DNA of 64,000 nt, taken from positions 1 to 64,000 of the forward strand of contig JADYZV010000131.1 in the NCBI GenBank assembly GCA_020852965.1, written 5' to 3'. The stretch comes from Pirellulaceae bacterium. Lineage in GTDB: Bacteria; Planctomycetota; Planctomycetia; Pirellulales; Pirellulaceae. The translations under genes and the position numbers were made by a program. Below, piece after piece: positions 16,060 to 23,661 of this stretch; position 1 is the stretch's first letter, and every line of letters begins with the position of its first letter. The notes beneath the pieces were generated by a model, which ran no database searches, was not told the DNA's origin, and saw only the letters and a list, made by a program, of their open reading frames with translations.

Positions 16060-17364
16060 ATGATGCGAGACCTCAGACTTCCGTTGGTGGTGACACTTGC
16101 CGTACTTGGAGTATTGGCGGAATCGGCTTGGCTATTGGCACAGGATTTCGATCGATCTCCCATTCGCTACAGCGAAAGTACGCCTGCCAATGCGATCTCT
16201 CGCTTGCAGGAGCGTTTGGATTCCGGCCAAACGAAACTGACACACGACCCTGCGCACGGCTATCTGGTCTCTGTGCTGAAAGCGTTGGAGATAGACATCG
16301 ACTCGCAGACGTTGGTCTTTTCAAAGAGCAGTGTACAAGCGCGGTATATTTCTCAGAAAACTCCACGCGCGATCTACTTCTCGGACGACGTCTACTTGGG
16401 GTGGCCCCAGTCGGGCAATGCCTTGGAAATCTCCGCTGTCGACCCGCAACTGGGTGCCGTGTTCTATACGTTGGACCAATCACCGACCGACAATCCGAAA
16501 TTTACACGTCAAGGTGATGCCTGCCTCAATTGTCACAGTGCCGCACGAATCGGTGGTATCCCTGGACATATTGTGCGCTCACATATCGTCGACGAAGGTG
16601 GCCACGTCATTCCGTCTGCGGGAATTGTCGACGTCGACTACACAACTCCGCTAGCGAAGCGTTGGGGAGGTTGGTATGTCACCGGCACCAGCGGCGCGCA
16701 GGCCCATTTGGGGAACTTCTTTGCGCGTGGCTATCAAGGTCCCGATCCGATCGACAATTCCGCAGGTGAGAACGTGACCAGTCTGGAGGATCGATTCGAT
16801 GTGAAGCCCTACCTTAGCCCAACCAGTGATATTGTCGCATTGATGGTCATGGAATATCAAGCGCTAGCCGAAAACCGCATGACTCGTGCCAATTTTGTCA
16901 CGCGGCAGGCACTGGATCTTGACCAGCAATTCCCGCGTCCGGCCGGCCAGGAAGAAGGGACGCTTTTACCCACTACCATACGAACCATCCAACGCGCGGG
17001 GGACGAGCTGGTAGACGCACTTTTGTTTGTCGGTGAAGCAAAACTGACGGCGCCTATTAAAGGTGTATCTGGGTTCTCCGAATCCTTCGCTCGCAAAGGT
17101 CCACGCGACGGAAGTGGTCGTTCACTACGCGAGTTTGACTTAAATCAGCGGTTATTCCGCTATCCATGCAGCTATCTAATCTACTCCGATTCCTTCAACC
17201 AACTCCCAACCGAAGTGCGCGATTATGTATGGCAGCAGTTGGCCGATATATTAACTGCCGAAAAACCACCTGAAAAATTTAGTCATCTTTCGGCAGGTGA
17301 CCGCCAAGCTATTGTCGAGATTCTGCGCGATACCATTGCCGACCTACCCAAGAGCTTTCAGTAG
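16060..17364 (+). CDS. Exported monoheme c-type protein, last gene of the molybdoenzyme cluster
   Basis: 434 residues; ATG at 16060 or 16063, both after TAGGAG. A hydrophobic segment near residues 7-27 (LVVTLAVLGVLAESAWLLA) is a signal peptide or anchor. One heme site, DACLNCHSAARIGG, is near residue 156, followed by IPGHIVRSHIVDEGG, LAKRWGGWYVTGTSG and HLGN; near the C-terminus RYPCSYLIYSDSFNQLP. These patterns recur in a family of secreted cytochrome-like proteins whose job is not known to me. Position 80 bases after the chaperone gene and in the same direction suggests a role in the same respiratory chain, although the inverted repeat between them could separate transcription. Confidence 0.72.
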   Translation: MMRDLRLPLVVTLAVLGVLAESAWLLAQDFDRSPIRYSESTPANAISRLQERLDSGQTKLTHDPAHGYLVSVLKALEIDIDSQTLVFSKSSVQARYISQKTPRAIYFSDDVYLGWPQSGNALEISAVDPQLGAVFYTLDQSPTDNPKFTRQGDACLNCHSAARIGGIPGHIVRSHIVDEGGHVIPSAGIVDVDYTTPLAKRWGGWYVTGTSGAQAHLGNFFARGYQGPDPIDNSAGENVTSLEDRFDVKPYLSPTSDIVALMVMEYQALAENRMTRANFVTRQALDLDQQFPRPAGQEEGTLLPTTIRTIQRAGDELVDALLFVGEAKLTAPIKGVSGFSESFARKGPRDGSGRSLREFDLNQRLFRYPCSYLIYSDSFNQLPTEVRDYVWQQLADILTAEKPPEKFSHLSAGDRQAIVEILRDTIADLPKSFQ

Positions 17365-17715
17365 CTAGCCGCACTTCGGTTGTGTGCAATTCCAATCTAA
17401 TAGTGAACTAGAGTAGGTTCCGTCCTGTAGTGAACCTCGGAGCTATCCGTGGGCACCAACCTGTTGGCCGCCCACGACTTAGCGCTTTCCATCACCCAAT
17501 CCCTAACCTGCGGGCCGCCCACGGCGTGCGTCTGGAGTTTACCGGGAAAAAAGGGAACTTGAAGATTGCTAGCACCCAAGGATGCTAGCACTAGCCTGGA
17601 ATCTCCACGTGCGCTGAGCACGAAGGCCACCGAGGTTGCTTTCATGCTATCCTAGGGTGTCGCGACGTTCGCTGGATGCCTCTTTCCACGCGCCGGTTGG
17701 AGATTGATACCCCCC
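17365..17715. other. 351-bp gap, no supported gene
   Basis: No gene recognised. Around 17567-17590 the 8-base palindrome TGCTAGCA occurs twice, nine bases apart, which could be a binding site or chance. A short minus-strand open frame (17397-17645) has no ribosome binding site and no family match. Confidence 0.4.
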
Positions 17716-20349
17716 ATGGCTTGGCTCTCTCAATTTGAATTGCGGTCGGCAGTACTTGCTCAAGTCGTGTGGCTGCTGCCAATGCTAATGAACGCAAATG
17801 CTGTGCACGCTGCCGATTTCACGCTAGCTCGCAATGCTTTCTATCAGGGGGACTACCAGGCCTGTATCGAGCTGACGCGTAGCGAGGTCGAAAAGGGGAT
17901 TTGGAACGATATCTGGTCGCGGCAATTGATCGAATGCTTACTGGCTACCGGACACTACGCTGAGGCGGTTGAGCTCTACGAACAGGTCGCCGAAAAATTC
18001 TCGAACAGCATTCCGCTACGTGTTTTGGCGGCCAAGGCTTATCGCTTTTCCGGCGATCATCAACGCGGCACTCGACTGATCGACGAGATCCCACAATTGG
18101 TTCAAGCGGCTCCCTATCGTTTTTCGGACCGAGACAACTTGCTGGCCATAGGTCACTACTTGCTCAGCCTGGGAGAGGACCCGCGCAAGGTACTCACCGA
18201 GTTTTTTGATCGAGCTCTCAAAAGCGATCCAAAATTTGTGGACGCTCACGTTGCTATCGCGGAACTTGCACTCGACAAAGCCGATTTTCAAGAAGCGGTC
18301 AAGTCGCTGAGCGTCGCTATCGAGTTGCGTCCCGGAGACCCGAGGCTACACGTGTTGTTAGCTCGCGCCTGGGCCCCTTCCGACAGCAAACAAGCGAGTG
18401 CCGCGTTGAGGTCTGCATTAGAAATTAATCCTCGCCACGTCGATGCGCTGTTGATGCAAGCCGAAGAGTCAATCGACGCTGAAGATTTCGACTCGGCCGA
18501 TACATTGATCGAACAGGTCTTCACAGTAAACCCGTCGGAGCCGCGCGCATGGTGCTTGCGTGCTGCTATTGCCAACTTGAACGGGCGGTATGAGCGCGAA
18601 GGCGAGTGTCGCAAACTTGCCCTGGCGACTTGGCAAATGAATCCCGAAGTCGACTACCTGATTGGTAAAATACTGTCCCAGCATTATCGCTTTGCTGAAG
18701 CTGTGCGCTATCTACGCCGCTCGCTACGTTTGGACCCGAGCTACCTGCCTGCCAAATTCCAGTTGGCACAAGACCTGTTGCGCAGCGGCCAAGACGACGA
18801 GGGCTGGAGTTTGGTCGATCAAGTCGCCGAAGCGGATAGGTACAATGTGGTGGCTTTCAACCTCAAGACGCTTCAGGAACAATTGTCTCAGTTCACGACC
18901 TTGCAGCGAGACGGTTTGATCGTGCGCATGGATACCCGCGAGTCGCGGATCTATGGCGAGCGCGTTCTTGAACTAATTTCAGAAGCGCGACAGGTACTCT
19001 GCGCGAAGTACGAACACGAGCTGATTGAACCGGTAACAGTAGAAATCTTTCCAAGGCAAAGCGATTTCGCCATTCGCACCTTTGGCCTACCTGGCGGTGC
19101 CGGATTCTTGGGCGTCTGCTTCGGTAGTCTCATCACCGCCAACAGTCCTGCTTCCCAAGGCAACGCTCCTACCAATTGGGAAAGTGTCTTATGGCACGAA
19201 TTCTGCCACGTCGTCACACTACAGAAGACTCACAATCGCATGCCGCGTTGGTTGAGTGAAGGGATTTCGGTGTACGAAGAGGTCGAGCGTGACTCGAGCT
19301 GGGGGCAAAGCCTCACGCCAGCCAACAAACAGATGTTGCTGGGAGAAGATTTTGTACCTCTGTCACAATTGAGCGCTGCGTTCCTGCAGCCCAAAAGCGG
19401 GCTTCATTTGCAATTTGCTTACTTCGAATCGTCGTTGGCAGTGCGTTATCTGATCGATGAACATGGGCTGCCGCTGTTGCAAAAACTGTTGGTTGACTTG
19501 GGAGCCGGCGTACCACTTGTCGACGCGATGGAGCGACGCTACGGTCAAATGGGAAAATTGGACGAGGATTTTCAACGCTATGCCCGCGAGCAAGCGAACA
19601 GCTATCTACATCAAACCGACTTTACACCGCGTGAAGAATTAGCGGATTTTCCAATGCAGGGAGGGGTGACGGAGCTCCAGCAATGGCTCGCCGTGCATCC
19701 TCAGAATTACTTCGCCCAGCGAAAGTTGGTCGAGCTGCTAATCGCTGACAAGGATTGGTCTGCAGCCCGTACGGCCGTCGAGCGACTGTTGGAACTCTAT
19801 CCTGAGGATGCCGAAAAGGGAGGGGGACTGATGCTGATGGCGCTGATAGCTCGCGAACAGGGCGATGCGGCCAGTGAACGCGAAGCACTCCAGCGGATCG
19901 TGGCCATATCGAGCGACGACTTGCCCGCGCTACAGCGGCTGATCGAGCTCAATCGACAAGCTGAGGATTGGGAAGGTTTAGCCAAAGCTGCGCGACTCAT
20001 GCTGGCCGCGCAACCGCTGCTCACTACTGGGCACGCAGCGCTGGTCGAAGCGGCAACTCACCTGGAGCACCCAGCGGATGGAATTCAGTCGCTGCGCGCA
20101 TTGCAGGAGTTACAGCCGCTGGACCCCGCCGGATTGCACTATCAACTTGCCCAGGCGTTGACCGAAGCGGATAGACTAGAGGAGGCTCGCCGCGAAGTGC
20201 TGCTAGCGTTAGAGGAGACCCCTCGCTATCGCTTGGCCCAAAAACTATTGGTTGACATCCACGCCCGATTGAATACGCGAAGAATGCGTTTACACGTTGA
20301 AGCACCCGACAATGGCCATCCACCGCATCCTGCAATTAGTGCGCGGTGA
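17716..20349 (+). CDS. TPR-repeat protein with central gluzincin (HEFCH) domain
   Basis: 877 residues from ATG 17716 (TTG at 17704 also in frame). N-terminal hydrophobic segment (VVWLLPMLMNANAVHA) is a signal peptide. Residues about 40-400 are tetratricopeptide-like helix pairs (for example AEAVELYEQVAEKF, FQEAVKSLSVAIELRPGD, FAEAVRYLRRSLRLDPSY). A metallopeptidase-like domain follows: WHEFCHVVTLQKTHNRMP near residue 494, then RWLSEGISVYEE with the third ligand candidate Glu, in the gluzincin arrangement. A second set of TPR-like helices fills the C-terminal 230 residues. Probably a periplasmic protein; whether it cleaves anything is unknown. It is followed by the repeat-rich gap. Confidence 0.8.
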   Translation: MAWLSQFELRSAVLAQVVWLLPMLMNANAVHAADFTLARNAFYQGDYQACIELTRSEVEKGIWNDIWSRQLIECLLATGHYAEAVELYEQVAEKFSNSIPLRVLAAKAYRFSGDHQRGTRLIDEIPQLVQAAPYRFSDRDNLLAIGHYLLSLGEDPRKVLTEFFDRALKSDPKFVDAHVAIAELALDKADFQEAVKSLSVAIELRPGDPRLHVLLARAWAPSDSKQASAALRSALEINPRHVDALLMQAEESIDAEDFDSADTLIEQVFTVNPSEPRAWCLRAAIANLNGRYEREGECRKLALATWQMNPEVDYLIGKILSQHYRFAEAVRYLRRSLRLDPSYLPAKFQLAQDLLRSGQDDEGWSLVDQVAEADRYNVVAFNLKTLQEQLSQFTTLQRDGLIVRMDTRESRIYGERVLELISEARQVLCAKYEHELIEPVTVEIFPRQSDFAIRTFGLPGGAGFLGVCFGSLITANSPASQGNAPTNWESVLWHEFCHVVTLQKTHNRMPRWLSEGISVYEEVERDSSWGQSLTPANKQMLLGEDFVPLSQLSAAFLQPKSGLHLQFAYFESSLAVRYLIDEHGLPLLQKLLVDLGAGVPLVDAMERRYGQMGKLDEDFQRYAREQANSYLHQTDFTPREELADFPMQGGVTELQQWLAVHPQNYFAQRKLVELLIADKDWSAARTAVERLLELYPEDAEKGGGLMLMALIAREQGDAASEREALQRIVAISSDDLPALQRLIELNRQAEDWEGLAKAARLMLAAQPLLTTGHAALVEAATHLEHPADGIQSLRALQELQPLDPAGLHYQLAQALTEADRLEEARREVLLALEETPRYRLAQKLLVDIHARLNTRRMRLHVEAPDNGHPPHPAISAR

Positions 20350-20402
20350 GAATTTTTTTACAGTGAAATTCATGAATAGGTTTATCGATTTAAGGTGCGG
20401 TC

Positions 20403-20564
20403 GGCCCCACGCCAGCTCGCCTAGCGTGAGCCAAAGTTTTGAATCAAGAGGGTATTGGCCCCACGCCAGCTCGCCTGGCGTGAGCCAAAGTTTTGAATCA
20501 AGAGGGTATTGGCCCCACGCCAGCTCGCCTGGCGTGAGCCAAAGTTTTGGGGGTAGAGGGTAAG
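20403..20564. repeat. 54-bp tandem repeat, three copies, each with a hairpin
   Basis: Units start at 20403, 20457 and 20511. Copies 2 and 3 each contain the perfect hairpin CACGCCAG-ctcgc-CTGGCGTG; copy 1 has one changed base in the right arm. The third copy diverges after AAAGTTTTG. The unit length is a multiple of three and one frame is open through it, but no gene is indicated. Confidence 0.9.
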
Positions 20565-20570
20565 AGCCGC

Positions 20571-20629
20571 ATCGCCCCTCCCGACTTCCATCGCCGCTTG
20601 GGGCGGCGATGGAAGTCGGGAGGGGCGAT
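20571..20629. repeat. 27-bp perfect hairpin
   Basis: 20571-20597 is the exact reverse complement of 20603-20629, with a 5-base loop TTGGG. The loop-proximal part (ATCGCCGC) is shared with the hairpin at 41176-41229. No T-run follows. Confidence 0.93.
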
Positions 20630-20648
20630 CGGGCATTGGAAGAGGTTC

Positions 20649-20766
20649 GAACTAGCCAGAAAACTGATTCACCAGCGAGGCAAGCTCGCGGGGGTCTGCG
20701 AAACGAGAGTGAAGCGGAACTAGCCAGAAAACTGATTCACCAGCGAGGCAAGCTCGCGGGGGTCTG
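20649..20766 (+). repeat. Two direct copies of the CTGATTCACC/GGGGTC palindromic repeat
   Basis: Identical 50-base copies at 20649-20698 and 20717-20766, separated by 18 bases. Each holds the hairpin GCGAG-gcaag-CTCGC between CTGATTCACC and GGGGTCTG. They lie directly upstream of the operon that begins at 20802. Other copies are at 25847-25977, 34486-34660 and 41108-41147. Confidence 0.93.
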
Positions 20767-20801
20767 ACCGCGATAATTGACGGGTTCGGGGTGGCAATTC
20801 A

Positions 20802-21662
20802 ATGCAAATACTAAACATCTTTACTTATCGCAGATCGCTGTGGATCAGCTTGGTGGCGCTGCTATTGCTTTCGAGCGGGCTGCTGGCCATGCAACGCAGC
20901 GGTTGGGGGCGACGCGGTCGCGGCCAAGCGGATCTGAACGACCGTAAGGGTGTGCCCGTATGGGATCACGACGAGAAATTCCAGCACGACTCGTTCACTT
21001 TTGCGCGCGTGATCTACGATTCCTACGGTCGTGGTTGGGGGCGAGGCTGGGATACCGACGCTCCGGACAGCGATTTGAATTTTTCGCTACGACTGCAACA
21101 ACTGACTTCGATGAAAGTCAATCCAATTCCAGTGCAACTGAGGCTGACCGACCCTCGGCTCTTCGACTACCCATTCCTGTACATGATCGAAGTTGGTGGC
21201 ATCGCGCTCGACGAGGCTGAGATGGCTGCCATGCGCAAATACTGCATGAGTGGCGGCTTCATCATGATCGACGATTTCTGGGGCGACTACGCGCTGGAAC
21301 ATCTGCTGCAGACTTTGAAGAGAGTCTTCCCTGACTGGGCTCCCTACGAAGTTCCGTTGGAACACGAGATCTTCCAGTGCGTCTATCCACTCAAAGAGAA
21401 GCCGCAAATCCCTTCGATCCATAGCTGGCTAAGCACCGGTCAGACTTTCGAATGGCATGGAGGAGATGGAGATACCCGAAACGTTCACTACCTGGCAATC
21501 AACGATGATGCGGGTCGTATTGTGATGTTCATCTGTCACAATACCGACCTGGGGGACGGTTGGGAACAGGAAGGGGCCGATCGCGGATACTTTGAAGAAT
21601 TTGCAGTAAAGAAATCCTACCCACTCGGGATTAACATTGTGACCTACGCCATGACGCATTGA
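20802..21662 (+). CDS. DUF4159-family protein, first gene of the MoxR operon
   Basis: 286 residues, ATG 20802. N-terminal membrane segment or signal (LWISLVALLLLSSGLLA, residues 13-29), then an Arg/Gly-rich stretch. The core has FTFARVIYDSYG, YPFLYMIEVGG, LRKYC-like MAAMRKYCMSGGFIMIDDFWG and ends GINIVTYAMTH; this arrangement (a glutamine-amidotransferase-like fold with GGF(L/I)xxDD) is that of DUF4159. The family commonly travels with MoxR, DUF58 and VWA genes, as here. Biochemical role unknown. The stop overlaps the TTG of the upstream alternative start for the next gene, so translation is likely coupled. Confidence 0.85.
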   Translation: MQILNIFTYRRSLWISLVALLLLSSGLLAMQRSGWGRRGRGQADLNDRKGVPVWDHDEKFQHDSFTFARVIYDSYGRGWGRGWDTDAPDSDLNFSLRLQQLTSMKVNPIPVQLRLTDPRLFDYPFLYMIEVGGIALDEAEMAAMRKYCMSGGFIMIDDFWGDYALEHLLQTLKRVFPDWAPYEVPLEHEIFQCVYPLKEKPQIPSIHSWLSTGQTFEWHGGDGDTRNVHYLAINDDAGRIVMFICHNTDLGDGWEQEGADRGYFEEFAVKKSYPLGINIVTYAMTH

Positions 21663-21673
21663 AGGAATCACCC

Positions 21674-22678
21674 TTGAACCAAAGCATATTGACCGAAGAC
21701 GAGGAACAGGCCGTAGTCGAACGCTTGCGTGATAGTCGCGCGGGCATCGATCGAGAGCTCTCCAAGACCATCGTGGGGCAGAAGGAAGTGGTGCAGCAAT
21801 TGCTCATCAGCTTGCTGGCCGGTGGGCATTGTTTGATCACCGGTGCGCCAGGTCTGGCTAAGACGTTGTTGGTCCGCAGCGTTGCGCAGATCTTCCACTT
21901 GAAATTCTCGCGTATTCAGTTCACTCCCGACCTGATGCCTTCGGATATCACCGGCACGGAGATTCTTGAATCGAGTGCCGATGGTAGTCGCCACATGCAA
22001 TTTGTCAAAGGGCCGATTTTCGCCAATGTCATTTTGGCTGATGAAATCAACCGCACTCCTCCCAAGACCCAAGCCGCTTTGCTGGAAGCGATGCAGGAGC
22101 ATCAGGTCACCATGGCTGGCCGCAGGTATGAATTGGAGGAGCCGTTCTTCGTATTGGCGACGCAGAACCCGATCGAAATGGAGGGAACCTATCCGCTCCC
22201 GGAAGCGCAGCTCGATCGCTTCATGTTCAATGTCATGATCGACTACTTGCCTCACGCCCAGGAGTTGGAAGTGGTCTTGCAAACCACATCGCGGCGTCCC
22301 GAGCCGATCGAGCAACTGTTCACCGGTGAAGACATATTGAAGTTTCAAGAGGTGGTGCGGCGTGTACCGATAGCTCGTGAAACAGCCGACTACGCGGTTC
22401 GATTAGCGGCATCGTCCCGTCCGGGGCGTCCCGAAGCGACCGCGTTTGTCAACGAGTGGGTCAACTGGGGCGCAGGCTTGCGAGCGGCGCAGACTTTAGT
22501 GCTCGGTGCCAAGGCCCGAGCACTGCTTGAAGGGCGCTCGCACGCTTCCATTGAAGATATTCGTGCGCTGGCCGCCCCGACGCTAAGGCACCGCGTGCTG
22601 CTCAACTATAAGGCGGAAGCCGAAGGGGTGAGTATCGAAGACTGCGTGCAAGAATTACTTAAGAGTTGCAAGGTGTAG
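21674..22678 (+). CDS. MoxR-family AAA+ ATPase
   Basis: 334 residues from TTG 21674, chosen because GAAGGA lies seven bases upstream; a second TTG at 21659 overlaps the previous stop. MoxR ATPases act as chaperones that insert cofactors or remodel VWA-domain partners. Walker A reads GAPGLAKTL (residues about 62-70), Walker B ILADEINRTPPKTQAALLEAM, sensor 1 region FVLATQNPIEMEGTYPLPEAQLDRF, and a C-terminal lid domain with RHRVLLNYKAEAEG. Three bases separate it from the DUF58 gene. Clients are probably the downstream VWA proteins. Confidence 0.95.
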   Translation: MNQSILTEDEEQAVVERLRDSRAGIDRELSKTIVGQKEVVQQLLISLLAGGHCLITGAPGLAKTLLVRSVAQIFHLKFSRIQFTPDLMPSDITGTEILESSADGSRHMQFVKGPIFANVILADEINRTPPKTQAALLEAMQEHQVTMAGRRYELEEPFFVLATQNPIEMEGTYPLPEAQLDRFMFNVMIDYLPHAQELEVVLQTTSRRPEPIEQLFTGEDILKFQEVVRRVPIARETADYAVRLAASSRPGRPEATAFVNEWVNWGAGLRAAQTLVLGAKARALLEGRSHASIEDIRALAAPTLRHRVLLNYKAEAEGVSIEDCVQELLKSCKV

Positions 22679-22681
22679 CCG

Positions 22682-23659
22682 ATGCCCAAGCATTCGAACC
22701 AACGTTGGTTTATCGACCCAGCGGCGATCATGCAGATCAAGAGCCTTACACTCCGCGCCAAAACCATTGTTGAAGGCTTTACCGCTGGGCTGCATCGAAG
22801 TCCACTCCATGGTTTTTCGGTCGAGTTCGCAGAGTATCGTCCGTATGTAATCGGCGACGATCCACGCAATCTCGATTGGAAATTGCTCGCGCGCACCGAT
22901 CGCTACTATGTCAAACAGTACGAAGACGAAACCAACCGCCGCTGCTATTTGGCCATCGATCAAAGCCGCTCGATGGCCTACGGCAATGGCTCGATCACCA
23001 AAGCCCAGTATGCCCAGACATTAGCGGCTACCTTGGCTTACTATTTGCACCTACAGCGTGACGCAATTGGAGTCATGACCTGTGGCACGCAGTCGAGTGA
23101 GTTTCTGCCGCCGCGACATCGCCATGGGCACTTGCAACAACTCATGCATCTACTCGAACAAGAGAGTGATGGACGCGACTCAAATCTAGCCGAGGGACTG
23201 ACGCGGCTGGCCGGACTATCAAAGCGACGCGGACTGGTGGTTTTGATCTCCGATCTGTTGACCGATCCTGAAAGTCTATTTCAACCGCTAGGCTATTTGC
23301 GCGGCCGAGGGCATCAGGTACTGCTGCTACGAGTTCTCGAGCGTGGAGAGATCGATTTTCAATTGCCAGCCAGTTCGATGGTGCGCGACATGGAAAGCGG
23401 GCGCGAATTGTATGTCGACCCCGAACAGGCGCGTCAAGACTATCGTCGGCGCTTTCAGACGCACGAGCGGCAGTTGATCGATATTTGCCATCGTCGAGGG
23501 GCGCGGCTGTACACCGTGACCATTGACCAACCCTTGGACATGGCCTTGCTAGAGTTGATCAGTACTGCGGGGCAGATGTCCGGCAGTCGACCGGTCTCCC
23601 AGCACGCGAGCCGCCAATCGGCTAACAACGCCGCTTCCCCTCAAGCCAGGAGGCCATAA
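22682..23659 (+). CDS. DUF58-domain protein
   Basis: 325 residues, ATG 22682. The signature VEFAEYRPYVIGDDPRNLDW and LARTDRYYVKQYEDE (residues about 42-80) is the DUF58 core; it is followed by a VWA-like region with AIDQSRSMAYG, a D-x-S-x-S metal site. Cytoplasmic, no membrane segment seen. DUF58 proteins nearly always accompany MoxR and are thought to be its VWA-type partners. The C-terminal 25 residues are Ser/Ala/Gln-rich. Gene spacing of three bases on either side indicates one operon. Confidence 0.93.
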   Translation: MPKHSNQRWFIDPAAIMQIKSLTLRAKTIVEGFTAGLHRSPLHGFSVEFAEYRPYVIGDDPRNLDWKLLARTDRYYVKQYEDETNRRCYLAIDQSRSMAYGNGSITKAQYAQTLAATLAYYLHLQRDAIGVMTCGTQSSEFLPPRHRHGHLQQLMHLLEQESDGRDSNLAEGLTRLAGLSKRRGLVVLISDLLTDPESLFQPLGYLRGRGHQVLLLRVLERGEIDFQLPASSMVRDMESGRELYVDPEQARQDYRRRFQTHERQLIDICHRRGARLYTVTIDQPLDMALLELISTAGQMSGSRPVSQHASRQSANNAASPQARRP

Positions 23660-23661
23660 GC

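Noticed and set aside
20403-20766. CRISPR array
   Set aside because: Repeats are tandem or separated by unequal non-spacer sequence, belong to two different families, and no cas gene is present.
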